Of a DNA stretch of 32,531 nucleotides, positions 8,693 to 16,084 are shown in pieces. Numbering within the stretch: the stretch's first letter is position 1; each line of letters opens with the position of its first letter. Under the pieces are notes generated by a model. The model was not told where the DNA came from and searched no databases. It was given only the letters and a program-made list of their open reading frames with translations. This DNA comes from Spirulina subsalsa CS-330 (GTDB lineage Bacteria; Cyanobacteriota; Cyanobacteriia; Cyanobacteriales; Spirulinaceae), in NCBI RefSeq assembly GCF_028330765.1, contig NZ_JAQMTY010000121.1:1-32531 (forward strand). The letters are read 5' to 3'. Position numbers and translations under genes: made by a program.

Positions 8693-8896
8693 TTATTGTT
8701 CCAGAATTTTAAAAATTTCCTCCTGATTAACCAATTCTGTTTGTTCACCTTCTTTGATGGCGTTAATCATGCCAATGTTTTCAATGACATCGCTTAAAAT
8801 TTCGGAAAACATTTCTTTTTCTTCTTGAATGAGTTCAAAAATAGCTACTTTTAGCAATTCTTTGAGTTTGGTCTCGTCGAGGGTGACAGGATTCAT
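8693..8896 (-). CDS. Probable antitoxin paired with the broken RelE toxin
   Basis: A 67-residue acidic protein read from ATG 8896 (MNPVTLDETKLKELLKVAIF...). It is predicted to be helical. Cyanobacterial RelE-type toxins are often preceded by small proteins with such LKELLKxAIxELIQEE stretches. Its stop is two bases upstream of the relE start, so the pair would be co-translated. A longer frame running up to 9085 passes through repeat DNA and is not preferred. With its toxin interrupted this antitoxin is probably a relic. The antitoxin role is inferred from position and size. Confidence 0.65.
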   Translation of the reverse strand: MNPVTLDETKLKELLKVAIFELIQEEKEMFSEILSDVIENIGMINAIKEGEQTELVNQEEIFKILEQ

Positions 8897-8941
8897 GGTG
8901 AATTGGGATTGAGATAAATTGATTATAACGGCTGTTTTCCT

Positions 8942-9030
8942 CGTTACTTGGCTCTGCCAAGTAATGCCTTCTTGGTGGCTCTGCCTCCATGGGCGGCAGA
9001 GCCGCCTAATGCCCATACCACGGCGGAGCC
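8942..9030. repeat. Compound palindromic repeat next to the hicB remnant
   Basis: Two hairpins in a row: CGTTACTTGG/CCAAGTAATG (8942-8966) and GGCTCTGCC/GGCAGAGCC (8977-9003), followed by a GGCGGAGCC echo. These are typical of short cyanobacterial repetitive elements. The element ends at the point where HicB-like coding begins. The rest of 8897-9386 holds the hicB remnant and a smaller hairpin and no intact gene. Confidence 0.6.
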
Positions 9031-9180
9031 ATGGCACGAGATGGAACGCATAAAGTAAATAGAGTTCTTTCTCAAGGTGATACATTAGAGGAAGCTGTTG
9101 CTAACAGTCAAGAGGCTAAGATTGCTTGGATTGAAACAGCTTGGGAATGTAACGATGAAATTCCATTGCCCAAGACTTGA
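9031..9180 (+). pseudogene. HicB-like antitoxin remnant
   Basis: An open frame of 49 residues whose core, SQGDTLEEAVANSQEAKIAW, followed by IETAWECNDEIPLPK, matches the C-terminal half of HicB-family antitoxins (usual form GDTLEEAxANAxEAxxxWIE). The N-terminal half, normally with xxPDLPGC-type residues, is missing and is replaced by repeat DNA. No HicA toxin is seen on either side. It is probably a decayed HicAB module; the ATG at 9031 lies in the repeat and may not be used. Confidence 0.5.
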
Positions 9181-9280
9181 AGAGGGCGAAAGATTTTGTG
9201 CCTCCGGCAGGCTTACGCCAACACCCCTACGAGATAATTTCATGCTATATCGCAGATTGCGAAAGTATGAGAACGCCACT

Positions 9281-9299
9281 TCCCCCTTTTTAAGGGGGA
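9281..9299. repeat. Short hairpin repeat (CCCCCTTTTTAAGGGGG type)
   Basis: TCCCCCTT and AAGGGGGA pair around a three-base loop, followed by a TTGAGGGGGATC echo. This resembles a short dispersed repeat common in cyanobacteria. The surrounding 9181-9386 shows nothing else that I recognise. Confidence 0.5.
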
Positions 9300-9386
9300 T
9301 TGAGGGGGATCTTTGTACCTCAAGTTTATGAAAGCTGCTATAAATGGGGTTAGAGTATTAAATATTTTTATCGATAGGTGAAGATT

Positions 9387-9617
9387 ATGGCTAAGATTTT
9401 TCTTGAGGTTGATGAAGAGATTAAATCGGCATTTGAACAGGTTAACCCTGAAGTCAAGCAACAGTTAAGCCATTTTTTTCAACTGTTCTTGCAGGATAAG
9501 TTACAGGGAAAAACCTTGACTGATGTAATGGCATCAATTTCAGATAATGCACAACAGCGAGGTTTAACACCGGAAATCCTAGCAGAAATCTTAGCAGATG
9601 ATCATGGAGACGAGTAA
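9387..9617 (+). CDS. Antitoxin of PIN-toxin pair
   Basis: A 76-residue protein that begins MAKIFLEVDEEIKSAFEQV. ATG 9387 is preferred over GTG 9378 because AGGTGA lies six bases upstream. The N-terminal beta strand with following helix looks like a short ribbon-helix-helix-type or similar antitoxin. The C-terminal tail is acidic and likely wraps the toxin. It overlaps the PIN gene by 20 bases, so the two are translationally coupled. The antitoxin role is inferred from this arrangement; the family name is not certain. Confidence 0.75.
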   Translation: MAKIFLEVDEEIKSAFEQVNPEVKQQLSHFFQLFLQDKLQGKTLTDVMASISDNAQQRGLTPEILAEILADDHGDE

Positions 9618-10017
9618 ATTTGTTGTTGACACTAACGTTTTAATCAGTGCTTTATTGTTTAAGTCTTCCGTCCCATTTGAGGCAATCAGTTTAGCAACAA
9701 AACAGGGGGACATCTTATATTCAGAAGCCACATTAATGGAGTTAAAGAAAGTCCTCAATCGTCGCAAATTTGATAAGTACATTTCTGAAGACGAGAGACA
9801 ATTATTCCTGCTTAATTTTGTTGCATCATCAAAGTTGGTGACCATTACAGAACGTATCACTGTTTGTCGAGATCAAAAAGATAACAAGTTTTTAGAGCTA
9901 GCTGTTAGTGGCAAGGCAAAAACCATTGTGACGGGTGATTTGGATTTACTGATCCTCAATCCTTTTCGATCGATTAAAGTTTTGACCCCAGATCAGTTTG
10001 TCGCTGACGTTAAATAA
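9598..10017 (+). CDS. PIN-domain toxin (VapC-like, COG1569 type)
   Basis: A 139-residue PIN ribonuclease. The acidic catalytic residues are all visible: D11 in VVDTNVLISALL, E49 in MELKKVL, D95 in RDQKDNKFLELA and D114/D116 in VTGDLDLL. The family acts as the RNase toxin of type II toxin-antitoxin pairs. The frame is complete, and ATG 9598 lies inside the end of the antitoxin gene; ATG 9604 is an alternative start. Codon use is more AT-rich than the flanking core genes, which fits acquisition by transfer. This is the only toxin-antitoxin pair between the helicase and the methyltransferase that looks intact. Confidence 0.85.
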   Translation: MIMETSKFVVDTNVLISALLFKSSVPFEAISLATKQGDILYSEATLMELKKVLNRRKFDKYISEDERQLFLLNFVASSKLVTITERITVCRDQKDNKFLELAVSGKAKTIVTGDLDLLILNPFRSIKVLTPDQFVADVK

Positions 10018-10081
10018 GGTTACCATTACCCGCGCTGGGGAGTTTTGGGTTAGAGTGGTGGATTGATGGAGGTTTAAGTAG

Positions 10082-13000
10082 ATGTTGAATCGCAGTCGGG
10101 CGCAACGGTATCTAGCAGAGTTTGATTTTGAGGCTCTGTTTATTGAGGAATTGGGTTGGGATGGGGTGGATGGGCCGGGGTTGCCGTTGACGATCGCAGA
10201 GGCAACCGTTGAGGCAGTGCCGATCGCTCAAAAGCGCGGTTTCGTGGTGTATCAGTGCATCGGCGAGGCAATCCCAGCGCGATCGCTCCGGGTGAAACTG
10301 GAGCGTCGCCTGATGGAATACAGTCAGTCCCATGTGTTGGTGTTTGGGGATTTGGGGCGGACGGCGCAGGTGTGGATGTGGTTGAAGCCGGAGGGGGGAA
10401 AGCGGGCCAAGGTGCGATCGCATTCCTATCGGGTGGGTCAGAATGCGGAATCGTTGCTGCAAACGTTAGAGGCGTTAGCGATCGCGTTTGAGGAAGAGGC
10501 GACCTTAACCCATGTGGATGTGGCCCAAAAGGTGAAGCAGGGGTTTGATATTGAGCAGGTCACCAAGCAGTTTTTTCAAGATTTTGAGGGGCTACACGCT
10601 GATTTATGTGCCCAAATTGAGGGAATCGCGGCGGAGGGCGATCGCCGTTGGTATGGGTCGGTGTTATTAAATCGGTTGATGTTTGTGTATTTTTTGCAGC
10701 GTCGCTATTTCTTGGATGGCGGCGATGCGCTGTATTTGCAACATAAATTACAGGCTTGTCAAGCCCAAGGAGCCGCATTTTATTCCTTTTTGCAGGATTT
10801 ATTTTTTGAAGGGTTTGCAAAGCCAGAGTACGAGCGCGATGGTTCCGCTCAGTCCCGATTAGGGAACATTTGTTATTTAAATGGTGGTTTATTTTTAAAG
10901 CATCCGATTGAGGTGCGTTATCCAGATATCACGATCTGTAATGCGGCGTTTAGTGAGGTTTTCACGCTCTTTGCGCGGTATTCTTGGCATTTGGACGATC
11001 GCCCCGATAAAGACCCGCTGGAAATTAACCCGGATGTGTTGGGCTATATTTTTGAAAAATATATTAACCAAAAGGAATTTGGGGCCTATTATACCCGTCC
11101 AGAAATCACGGAATATCTTTGCGATCGCACGATTAAAACGTTAATTCGGGAGCGGCTGGGTTGTGATGAGTTGGTGTGGTCGGGGTTGGATGCGGCGGCT
11201 TGTGAGCGGTTGTTGTGGGATATTTTACCGGGGTTAACGTTGCTCGATCCGGCCTGTGGATCGGGGGCGTTTTTGGTGGCGGCGATGAAGACGTTGATCG
11301 GTGTTTATGAAGGGGTGGTGGAACGGGCTAAGTTATTAGACCCTCATCCCCTAACCCCTTCTCCCAAGGGGGGAGAAGAGGGATCGGAAAGTCCCTCTCC
11401 CTCTTTGGGAGAGGGATTTAGGGTGAGGGCAAGCATTGCCCAATGGTTAGCAGAGGCGGCTAAACATCCATCGTTGGACTATTACGTGAAGAAGCGCATT
11501 ATTACGGACAATCTCTATGGTGTGGACATCATGGAGGAGGCGACGGAAATTGCCAAGTTGCGCTTATTTTTGGCGTTGGTGGCGGCGGCGAAACGGGTGG
11601 AAGATTTGGAGCCGTTGCCGAATATTGATTTTAATATCATGGCGGGCAATTCGTTAATTGGCTTGATTCGGGTGGATGGGGCAGGGTTTGATCAGTTGGG
11701 CGGCGGGCGATCGTTTGGTCACGATCCAACGCAGGGGAATTTGTTGGGGCCGACGGTGATTCAGGGGAATTTATTATCAGGGTTGGCGGCTTCGGAATAT
11801 GAGACAATTTTAAAGGAGAAAAATCAAAGTATTGAGTTATATAAGAAACACGCTTTTCAGGCGGTGGATGAGGAGTTACCCCAGGAAACGCGGCTGTTGC
11901 AGTTGCGGGATCACATTGAGCAGTTAAACAAAAAATCTCAGGGGCGGTTAAATCAGTTGTTGTTGACTGAGTTTAGTCAAAATTTGGGGATTAAGTATGA
12001 GGAGGCGCAGTTAACAGGAAAGGCGAAAAAGCGGCTTTTAGGCATTGCAGATATTGAGGCGTTGAAGCCGTTCCATTGGGGCTATCATTTTGATCGGGTG
12101 TTTGCGCGGGGTGGGTTTGATGCGATTATTGCTAATCCACCGTGGGAGGTTTTCAAGCCGAATGCTAAGGAGTTTTTCGCAAACTATAGCCATTTGGTGA
12201 CGAAGAAAAAGATGGATATCAAGGCGTTTCAAAAGGAAAAGAAAAAACTTTTAAATGATCCAGAAATTGCCCAAGCCTGGAATGATTATCAAAGCCAATT
12301 CCCGTATGTGAGTGCCTATTATCGTTCGTCAGAAGATTATCAAAATCAGATTTCGGTGGTGAATGGTCGAAAGGCGGGGACGGATATTAATCTTTACAAG
12401 TTGTTTTTAGAGCGGTGTTTTAGTCTATTGCGAGAGGGTGGGCGTTGTGGGATCATTTTGCCTACTGGAATTTATACCGATCTTGGTGCAAAGCAGCTTC
12501 GAGAAATGTTGTTTTCTCAATGTAAGTTAGATAACTTGTTTGGTGTTTCTAATGAGCGATTTATTTTTGAGGCGGTTGATCATCGTTTCAAGTTTTGTCT
12601 CATCGATTTTGAAAAGGGTAAAACAACAAGTCAGTTTAATGCTTGTTTCCGTATTGATCCACGAGAAGCAGTAAAGCCCCAAGATCTAGGAACGTTTCTC
12701 AACAATAAAAATCAACACATTGAAATTTCAGTTCCGCTAGTGCGTCGCCTGTCGCCGGATTCGCTGTCAGTGATGGAGTTTAAGCAGCCGATTGATATCA
12801 CCATTGCTGAAAAAATGCTGCAATTCCCGCTCTTGGGTGAAAAAATCCCGAATAAGTGGAATTTAAAGTTAACTCGTGAATTTGATATGACGAATGATAG
12901 TCATCTTTTCAAAACCGAACCCGCGCCGGGACGCTTGCCCCTCTACGAAGGCAAAATGATCCACCAATTCACCCATCAATTCGCCGAGCCGCGCTATTGG

Positions 13001-13612
13001 GTTGATGAACAGGAGGGACGCAAATCAGTTTTAGGAAAAAAAGCTAAAGATATTGGACAAAAACTAGATTATCAAGGCTATCGCTTTGCATATCGAGCTA
13101 TTGCTAGAAACACTGATTCTCGAACACTTATTGGTAGTGTTATTCCTCCCTACTCTTATTGTGGACATTCTCTTAATGTCTCGTGTGATTTTGAATATCC
13201 TGAATATTCTTTGATTATTTGTGCTCTGATGAATAGCTTTTGTTTTGATTCTTGGCTAAGACAACAAGTTTCAGCAAATCTGACAATGTTCTTTCTCTAT
13301 CAAATCCCAGTCCCTCGACTTCAAGAAGGCGATCCGGGGTTTAGTGAGATTGTCGATCGCGCTGCGAAATTGATTTGTACCACTCCCGAATTTGATGACC
13401 TTGCTGCCACAGTTGGCCTCGGTTCCCACCAGAACGGCATCACCAACCCCAGCGATCGCGCCCAACTCCGCGCCGAACTCGACGGCATCATCGCCCACCT
13501 CTACCACCTCACCGAACCCGAATTCACCCACATCCTCAGCACCTTTCCCATCGTCCCCGACGAAACCAAAGACGCTGCATTGAATGCCTATCGTGCGATC
13601 GCCAAGAGCTAG
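10082..13612 (+). CDS. Eco57I-type adenine-specific DNA methyltransferase (type IIG/PglX-like)
   Basis: A 1176-residue gamma-class N6-adenine methyltransferase. S-adenosylmethionine motif I is LDPACGSGAF (388-397) and the catalytic motif IV is NPPW (685-688). The C-terminal part (about 940-1110) carries a TaqI-type specificity domain, marked by PLYEGKMIHQF. The N-terminal 350 residues resemble those of large type IIG enzymes, but I see no clear PD-(D/E)XK nuclease triad, so it may lack its own restriction activity. Residues 420-450 are encoded by an inserted palindromic repeat, kept in frame. Base composition falls in the specificity region and rises again at the end. GGAGG lies about 11 bases before the ATG. 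XisH starts 14 bases after its stop. Confidence 0.88.
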   Translation: MLNRSRAQRYLAEFDFEALFIEELGWDGVDGPGLPLTIAEATVEAVPIAQKRGFVVYQCIGEAIPARSLRVKLERRLMEYSQSHVLVFGDLGRTAQVWMWLKPEGGKRAKVRSHSYRVGQNAESLLQTLEALAIAFEEEATLTHVDVAQKVKQGFDIEQVTKQFFQDFEGLHADLCAQIEGIAAEGDRRWYGSVLLNRLMFVYFLQRRYFLDGGDALYLQHKLQACQAQGAAFYSFLQDLFFEGFAKPEYERDGSAQSRLGNICYLNGGLFLKHPIEVRYPDITICNAAFSEVFTLFARYSWHLDDRPDKDPLEINPDVLGYIFEKYINQKEFGAYYTRPEITEYLCDRTIKTLIRERLGCDELVWSGLDAAACERLLWDILPGLTLLDPACGSGAFLVAAMKTLIGVYEGVVERAKLLDPHPLTPSPKGGEEGSESPSPSLGEGFRVRASIAQWLAEAAKHPSLDYYVKKRIITDNLYGVDIMEEATEIAKLRLFLALVAAAKRVEDLEPLPNIDFNIMAGNSLIGLIRVDGAGFDQLGGGRSFGHDPTQGNLLGPTVIQGNLLSGLAASEYETILKEKNQSIELYKKHAFQAVDEELPQETRLLQLRDHIEQLNKKSQGRLNQLLLTEFSQNLGIKYEEAQLTGKAKKRLLGIADIEALKPFHWGYHFDRVFARGGFDAIIANPPWEVFKPNAKEFFANYSHLVTKKKMDIKAFQKEKKKLLNDPEIAQAWNDYQSQFPYVSAYYRSSEDYQNQISVVNGRKAGTDINLYKLFLERCFSLLREGGRCGIILPTGIYTDLGAKQLREMLFSQCKLDNLFGVSNERFIFEAVDHRFKFCLIDFEKGKTTSQFNACFRIDPREAVKPQDLGTFLNNKNQHIEISVPLVRRLSPDSLSVMEFKQPIDITIAEKMLQFPLLGEKIPNKWNLKLTREFDMTNDSHLFKTEPAPGRLPLYEGKMIHQFTHQFAEPRYWVDEQEGRKSVLGKKAKDIGQKLDYQGYRFAYRAIARNTDSRTLIGSVIPPYSYCGHSLNVSCDFEYPEYSLIICALMNSFCFDSWLRQQVSANLTMFFLYQIPVPRLQEGDPGFSEIVDRAAKLICTTPEFDDLAATVGLGSHQNGITNPSDRAQLRAELDGIIAHLYHLTEPEFTHILSTFPIVPDETKDAALNAYRAIAKS
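11341..11429. repeat. Palindromic repeat inserted in frame in the methyltransferase gene
   Basis: Begins CCCTCATCCCCTAACCCC and ends TTAGGGTGAGGG, with two internal hairpins of CTTCTCCC/GGGAGAAG and CCCTCTCC/GGAGAGGG type. The same family occurs at 32413-32487. Here it is translated as a Pro/Ser/Gly-rich stretch (HPLTPSPKGGEEG...) between motifs I and IV. Confidence 0.85.
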
Positions 13613-13625
13613 GAGATTCCATCAA

Positions 13626-14039
13626 ATGGCTAAGGATTTATTCCATAATGTCGTTAAAACTGCCCTAATCAAAGACGGATGGATCATCACCGACGATCCT
13701 CTATTTCTGAACGTTGGCGGTGTAGACCTTTTCGTTGATTTGGGTGCAGAGAAATTACTCGCGGCTGAACGAGATGGTGACAAAATTGCGATCGAAATCA
13801 AGAGCTTTCTGAGTGCCTCAAGCCTTGCTGACTTTCATCTTGCGATCGGACAATTCATGAACTACCGTGTTGCTCTTCAGTCCGCTGATCCTGAACGGCA
13901 GTTATTTCTTGCCATTCCAGACACAGCTTACAATACATTTTTTCAAAAAGAATTTCCACTCATGGTGATTAAGCAGTATCAGCTTAGATTTTTTGTTTAT
14001 GACACTGAAAATGAGGTGATTACCCTATGGAAACTCTAG
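13626..14039 (+). CDS. xisH: XisH-family protein (PD-(D/E)XK nuclease-like)
   Basis: A 137-residue protein matching XisH, named as a factor controlling excision of the fdxN element in Anabaena but widespread without that element. The start is the ATG after AGGAG, giving MAKDLFHNVVKTALIKDGW. Residues of an endonuclease-like core are visible: H7, D38 (VDLGAE), and E57-I-K59 (IAIEIKSF), the last being the (D/E)XK element. It follows the methyltransferase by 13 bases and overlaps xisI by 13 bases, so the three are likely one operon. No fdxN-type element or recombinase is in the window. A nuclease role is inferred from the motif. Confidence 0.88.
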   Translation: MAKDLFHNVVKTALIKDGWIITDDPLFLNVGGVDLFVDLGAEKLLAAERDGDKIAIEIKSFLSASSLADFHLAIGQFMNYRVALQSADPERQLFLAIPDTAYNTFFQKEFPLMVIKQYQLRFFVYDTENEVITLWKL

Positions 14040-14371
14040 CAAAACGGCAAGCCTACCGAACCATCATCAAGCAACTGTTAGAACACTATGCGACCTATAA
14101 ACCCTCCTATGGTGATATTGAAATTCAAACCGTGTTTGATGCGGAACATGATCACTACCAAGTAGTAGCGATCGGGTGGCACAAAAAAAACAGAATCTAT
14201 AGCTGTTCGATTCATTTGGATATTAAAGACGAGAAAATTTGGATTCAGGTCAATGATACTGAGTTGGATATTGCCCAAAAACTTTTTGAAAAAGGGATAC
14301 CGAAAGACGATATTGTCATTGGCTTTCACCCCCCGCACTTGCGCCAACACTCAGGTTACGAAATTTCTTAA
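14027..14371 (+). CDS. xisI: XisI-family protein
   Basis: A 114-residue partner of XisH. Typical family features are visible: Y-RxxIxxLLxxYA near the N-terminus, FDxEHDHYQVVxIGW in the middle, and the C-terminal GIPKxDIVxGFHPPxxR. It overlaps xisH by 13 bases. The molecular role is not established; the constant pairing suggests XisI binds or restrains XisH. It is full length. Confidence 0.9.
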   Translation: METLAKRQAYRTIIKQLLEHYATYKPSYGDIEIQTVFDAEHDHYQVVAIGWHKKNRIYSCSIHLDIKDEKIWIQVNDTELDIAQKLFEKGIPKDDIVIGFHPPHLRQHSGYEIS

Positions 14372-14386
14372 CCCTTACGTTCAATC

Positions 14387-14677
14387 ATGAACCTTAAAGA
14401 AAAATTGCAACAAAAACGCGCAGACATCCTCAACCTAGCCATCAAATATGGAGCATACAATATCCGCATCTTCGGCTCTGTCGCCAGAGGTGAAGCTGAT
14501 GCCGAGAGTGATATTGATTTTTTAGTTGAACTGGAACAAGGATGCAGCTTACTTGATTTAGGCGGCTTGCTCATGGAATTACAAGATCTGCTCGCATGTC
14601 CTGTCGATATTGTCACCGAGCGAGGACTCCGCAGCAGAATTCGTCAACACGTTCTCAATGAAGCGATTCCTCTATGA
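14387..14677 (+). CDS. MNT-type minimal nucleotidyltransferase (antitoxin of HEPN/MNT pair)
   Basis: A 96-residue protein with the nucleotidyltransferase signature [20 protein letters not shown]30-S31 and metal-binding D42 and D44. In HEPN/MNT modules this protein AMPylates and silences the HEPN ribonuclease. It starts 15 bases after xisI and its stop overlaps the start of the HEPN remnant in an ATGA, typical of translational coupling. It is complete, yet its toxin is cut short, so it may be an orphan. Confidence 0.85.
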   Translation: MNLKEKLQQKRADILNLAIKYGAYNIRIFGSVARGEADAESDIDFLVELEQGCSLLDLGGLLMELQDLLACPVDIVTERGLRSRIRQHVLNEAIPL

Positions 14678-14841
14678 GACGCGATCGCGTGAGCCTGATG
14701 GAGCGCGTTGGTTTGAGCCGTGTGGAGCAAAATCGCACCCCATTCCTAACTTTCAGGACTTACGCAAATTTCTTTCCAATCTCTCAATTTTTCGTTGAGG
14801 CAAGGGGCTTAAGCCCCTTGTTTCTGCGTCTCACTGCGTAA
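14674..14841 (+). pseudogene. Truncated HEPN toxin start
   Basis: ATG overlaps the MNT stop as ATGA. The frame opens [12 protein letters not shown], similar to the MKRDxxxLxDI start of HEPN partners. From about codon 28 it enters an inverted-repeat element and ends at a TAA inside the right inverted repeat. No R(x)4-6H catalytic motif is encoded, and no HEPN remainder is found beyond the element. The identification rests on gene position and a short N-terminus, so it is tentative. Confidence 0.5.
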
Positions 14842-14846
14842 GTCCT
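14755..14846. mobile_element. MITE-like element with 12-bp terminal inverted repeats
   Basis: AGGACTTACGCA (14755-14766) and its exact complement TGCGTAAGTCCT (14835-14846) bound a 92-base element without a gene. AACTTT occurs just outside both ends and may be a target-site duplication. The hairpin repeat CAAGGGGCTT/AAGCCCCTTG (14801-14820) is nested inside. The element lies in the HEPN remnant. Confidence 0.75.
14801..14820. repeat. Dispersed hairpin repeat (CAAGGGGCTT family)
   Basis: A perfect 20-base palindrome nested in the MITE-like element, identical to the copies at 26318-26337 and 26359-26378. Confidence 0.8.
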
Positions 14847-14941
14847 AACTTTTTTGCCCAAAATCCAGCATCCACTGGAACCCACCCCGTATGATTGAGA
14901 GAAACACGCGCAAAACAGCACAGTGATTAGGGTGGTGAGTG

Positions 14942-16084
14942 ATGGCCTTTAAAATACTTTGTCTTGATGGGGGAGGGATGCGCGGCGTGCTGTCCGCCCA
15001 GCTTTTAGCACTGATCGAAGCAGAACTCCTCAAGCAAACCGGCAAGCGCATTCATAATTATTTTGACCTGATTGCTGGAACCTCCACCGGGGCAATCCTC
15101 GCGGCGGGTCTCGCCCTTGGCACCAGCAGCGAACAGATGATGCAGCTTTATCTGCAAAAAGGGCGGCGGATTTTTCCCTATCAGGGCTATTGGGGCTATT
15201 TCGCGCCCCAACGCTTGCCCTTAGTCCTGCAACATGGCCCGTCGGCTCCCAAATTTTCCCACGCGGGGCTAGAATCCGTCCTCAAAGAACAATATGGCCA
15301 GCGCACCCTCGCGGATCTGCAACGCCAGACCCCTAAATTATTAATCACCGCCTACGACACGATGCTGCGCCACCCCGTGATTTTTAAAAGTTGGGAAGCG
15401 GCCTGGTATTCCCAGAGCAAAGTATGGGAGGCGGTGATTTGTTCGGCTTCGGCTCCGACCTTTTTCCCGTCCTATCCGCTTCAGGCTAATGGGTATAGTT
15501 GCTCGTTAATTGATGGAGGGGTGGGGGCGAACAATCCGAGCACCTGCGCGATCGTGGCGGCGTTAAAGTTGGGCTATGCCCTCAAAGATTTGCGGATTTT
15601 ATCGATTGGGACGGGGGAAAGTACGACAGGGTATCCCTACAAGGATACGAAGCATTGGGGGTTGGCGCAGTGGGGCAAACGGATTGCTGATGTGCTGATG
15701 GATGCGCCCCAAGATGTGATGGAAGAGACGGCGCAGCAGGTGGTGACCTTGGGCGATCGCTACCCTAACCACTACATCCGCCTTCAGCCGAAACTCACCG
15801 CCGACAGTCTGCACCAATGGCTCGACCCCGAACACCTCGCCCAACTTCGCCGCGATTTCAAGGGCAAACGCCTCCAAGTCCGCGAAGATATCGATGATGC
15901 GAGTCCGGAAAATATGCAAATTTTACAGGCCCTCGCCACGGGCTATTTTCACAATCAAACCCTCCGCATCCCGACTTCGTACCACCAAACCCGCGAAATC
16001 ACGATCACCGAAGCCCTGCAAGCCTGGGTGAGTAGTGCGGTGCTGTCAGAGCGGGATGGGTTTGCAATGGAGGATTGGCGATGA
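14942..16084 (+). CDS. Patatin-like phospholipase
   Basis: A 380-residue patatin-fold lipid acyl hydrolase. The oxyanion motif DGGGMRG (9-15), nucleophile motif GTSTG (46-50, S48) and catalytic DGG (D191) are all present, so it is probably active on phospholipids or galactolipids. ATG 14942 follows AGGGTGG; a GTG one codon earlier is an alternative. There is no signal peptide, so it is cytoplasmic or peripheral. The stop overlaps the start of the L,D-transpeptidase gene (ATGA). Patatins also serve as CBASS effectors, but no cyclase (CD-NTase) gene is seen here, so a housekeeping or envelope role is as likely. Confidence 0.88.
   Translation: MAFKILCLDGGGMRGVLSAQLLALIEAELLKQTGKRIHNYFDLIAGTSTGAILAAGLALGTSSEQMMQLYLQKGRRIFPYQGYWGYFAPQRLPLVLQHGPSAPKFSHAGLESVLKEQYGQRTLADLQRQTPKLLITAYDTMLRHPVIFKSWEAAWYSQSKVWEAVICSASAPTFFPSYPLQANGYSCSLIDGGVGANNPSTCAIVAALKLGYALKDLRILSIGTGESTTGYPYKDTKHWGLAQWGKRIADVLMDAPQDVMEETAQQVVTLGDRYPNHYIRLQPKLTADSLHQWLDPEHLAQLRRDFKGKRLQVREDIDDASPENMQILQALATGYFHNQTLRIPTSYHQTREITITEALQAWVSSAVLSERDGFAMEDWR

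Noticed and set aside
8897-9085. N-terminal extension of the RelE-associated antitoxin
   Set aside because: The extra residues are translated repeat sequence; the internal ATG at 8896 gives a normal antitoxin length.
9098-9331. Plus-strand frame of 77 codons after the hicB remnant
   Set aside because: It runs through repeat DNA in a different frame from the HicB-like match and shows no family features.
13626-14371. fdxN-type excision element
   Set aside because: XisH/XisI are present but no site-specific recombinase (XisF-type), no direct-repeat attachment sites and no split gene are seen.
14387-16084. CBASS-type system from the nucleotidyltransferase and patatin
   Set aside because: The nucleotidyltransferase is a 96-residue MNT antitoxin type, not a CD-NTase, and a MITE-like element separates it from the patatin gene.
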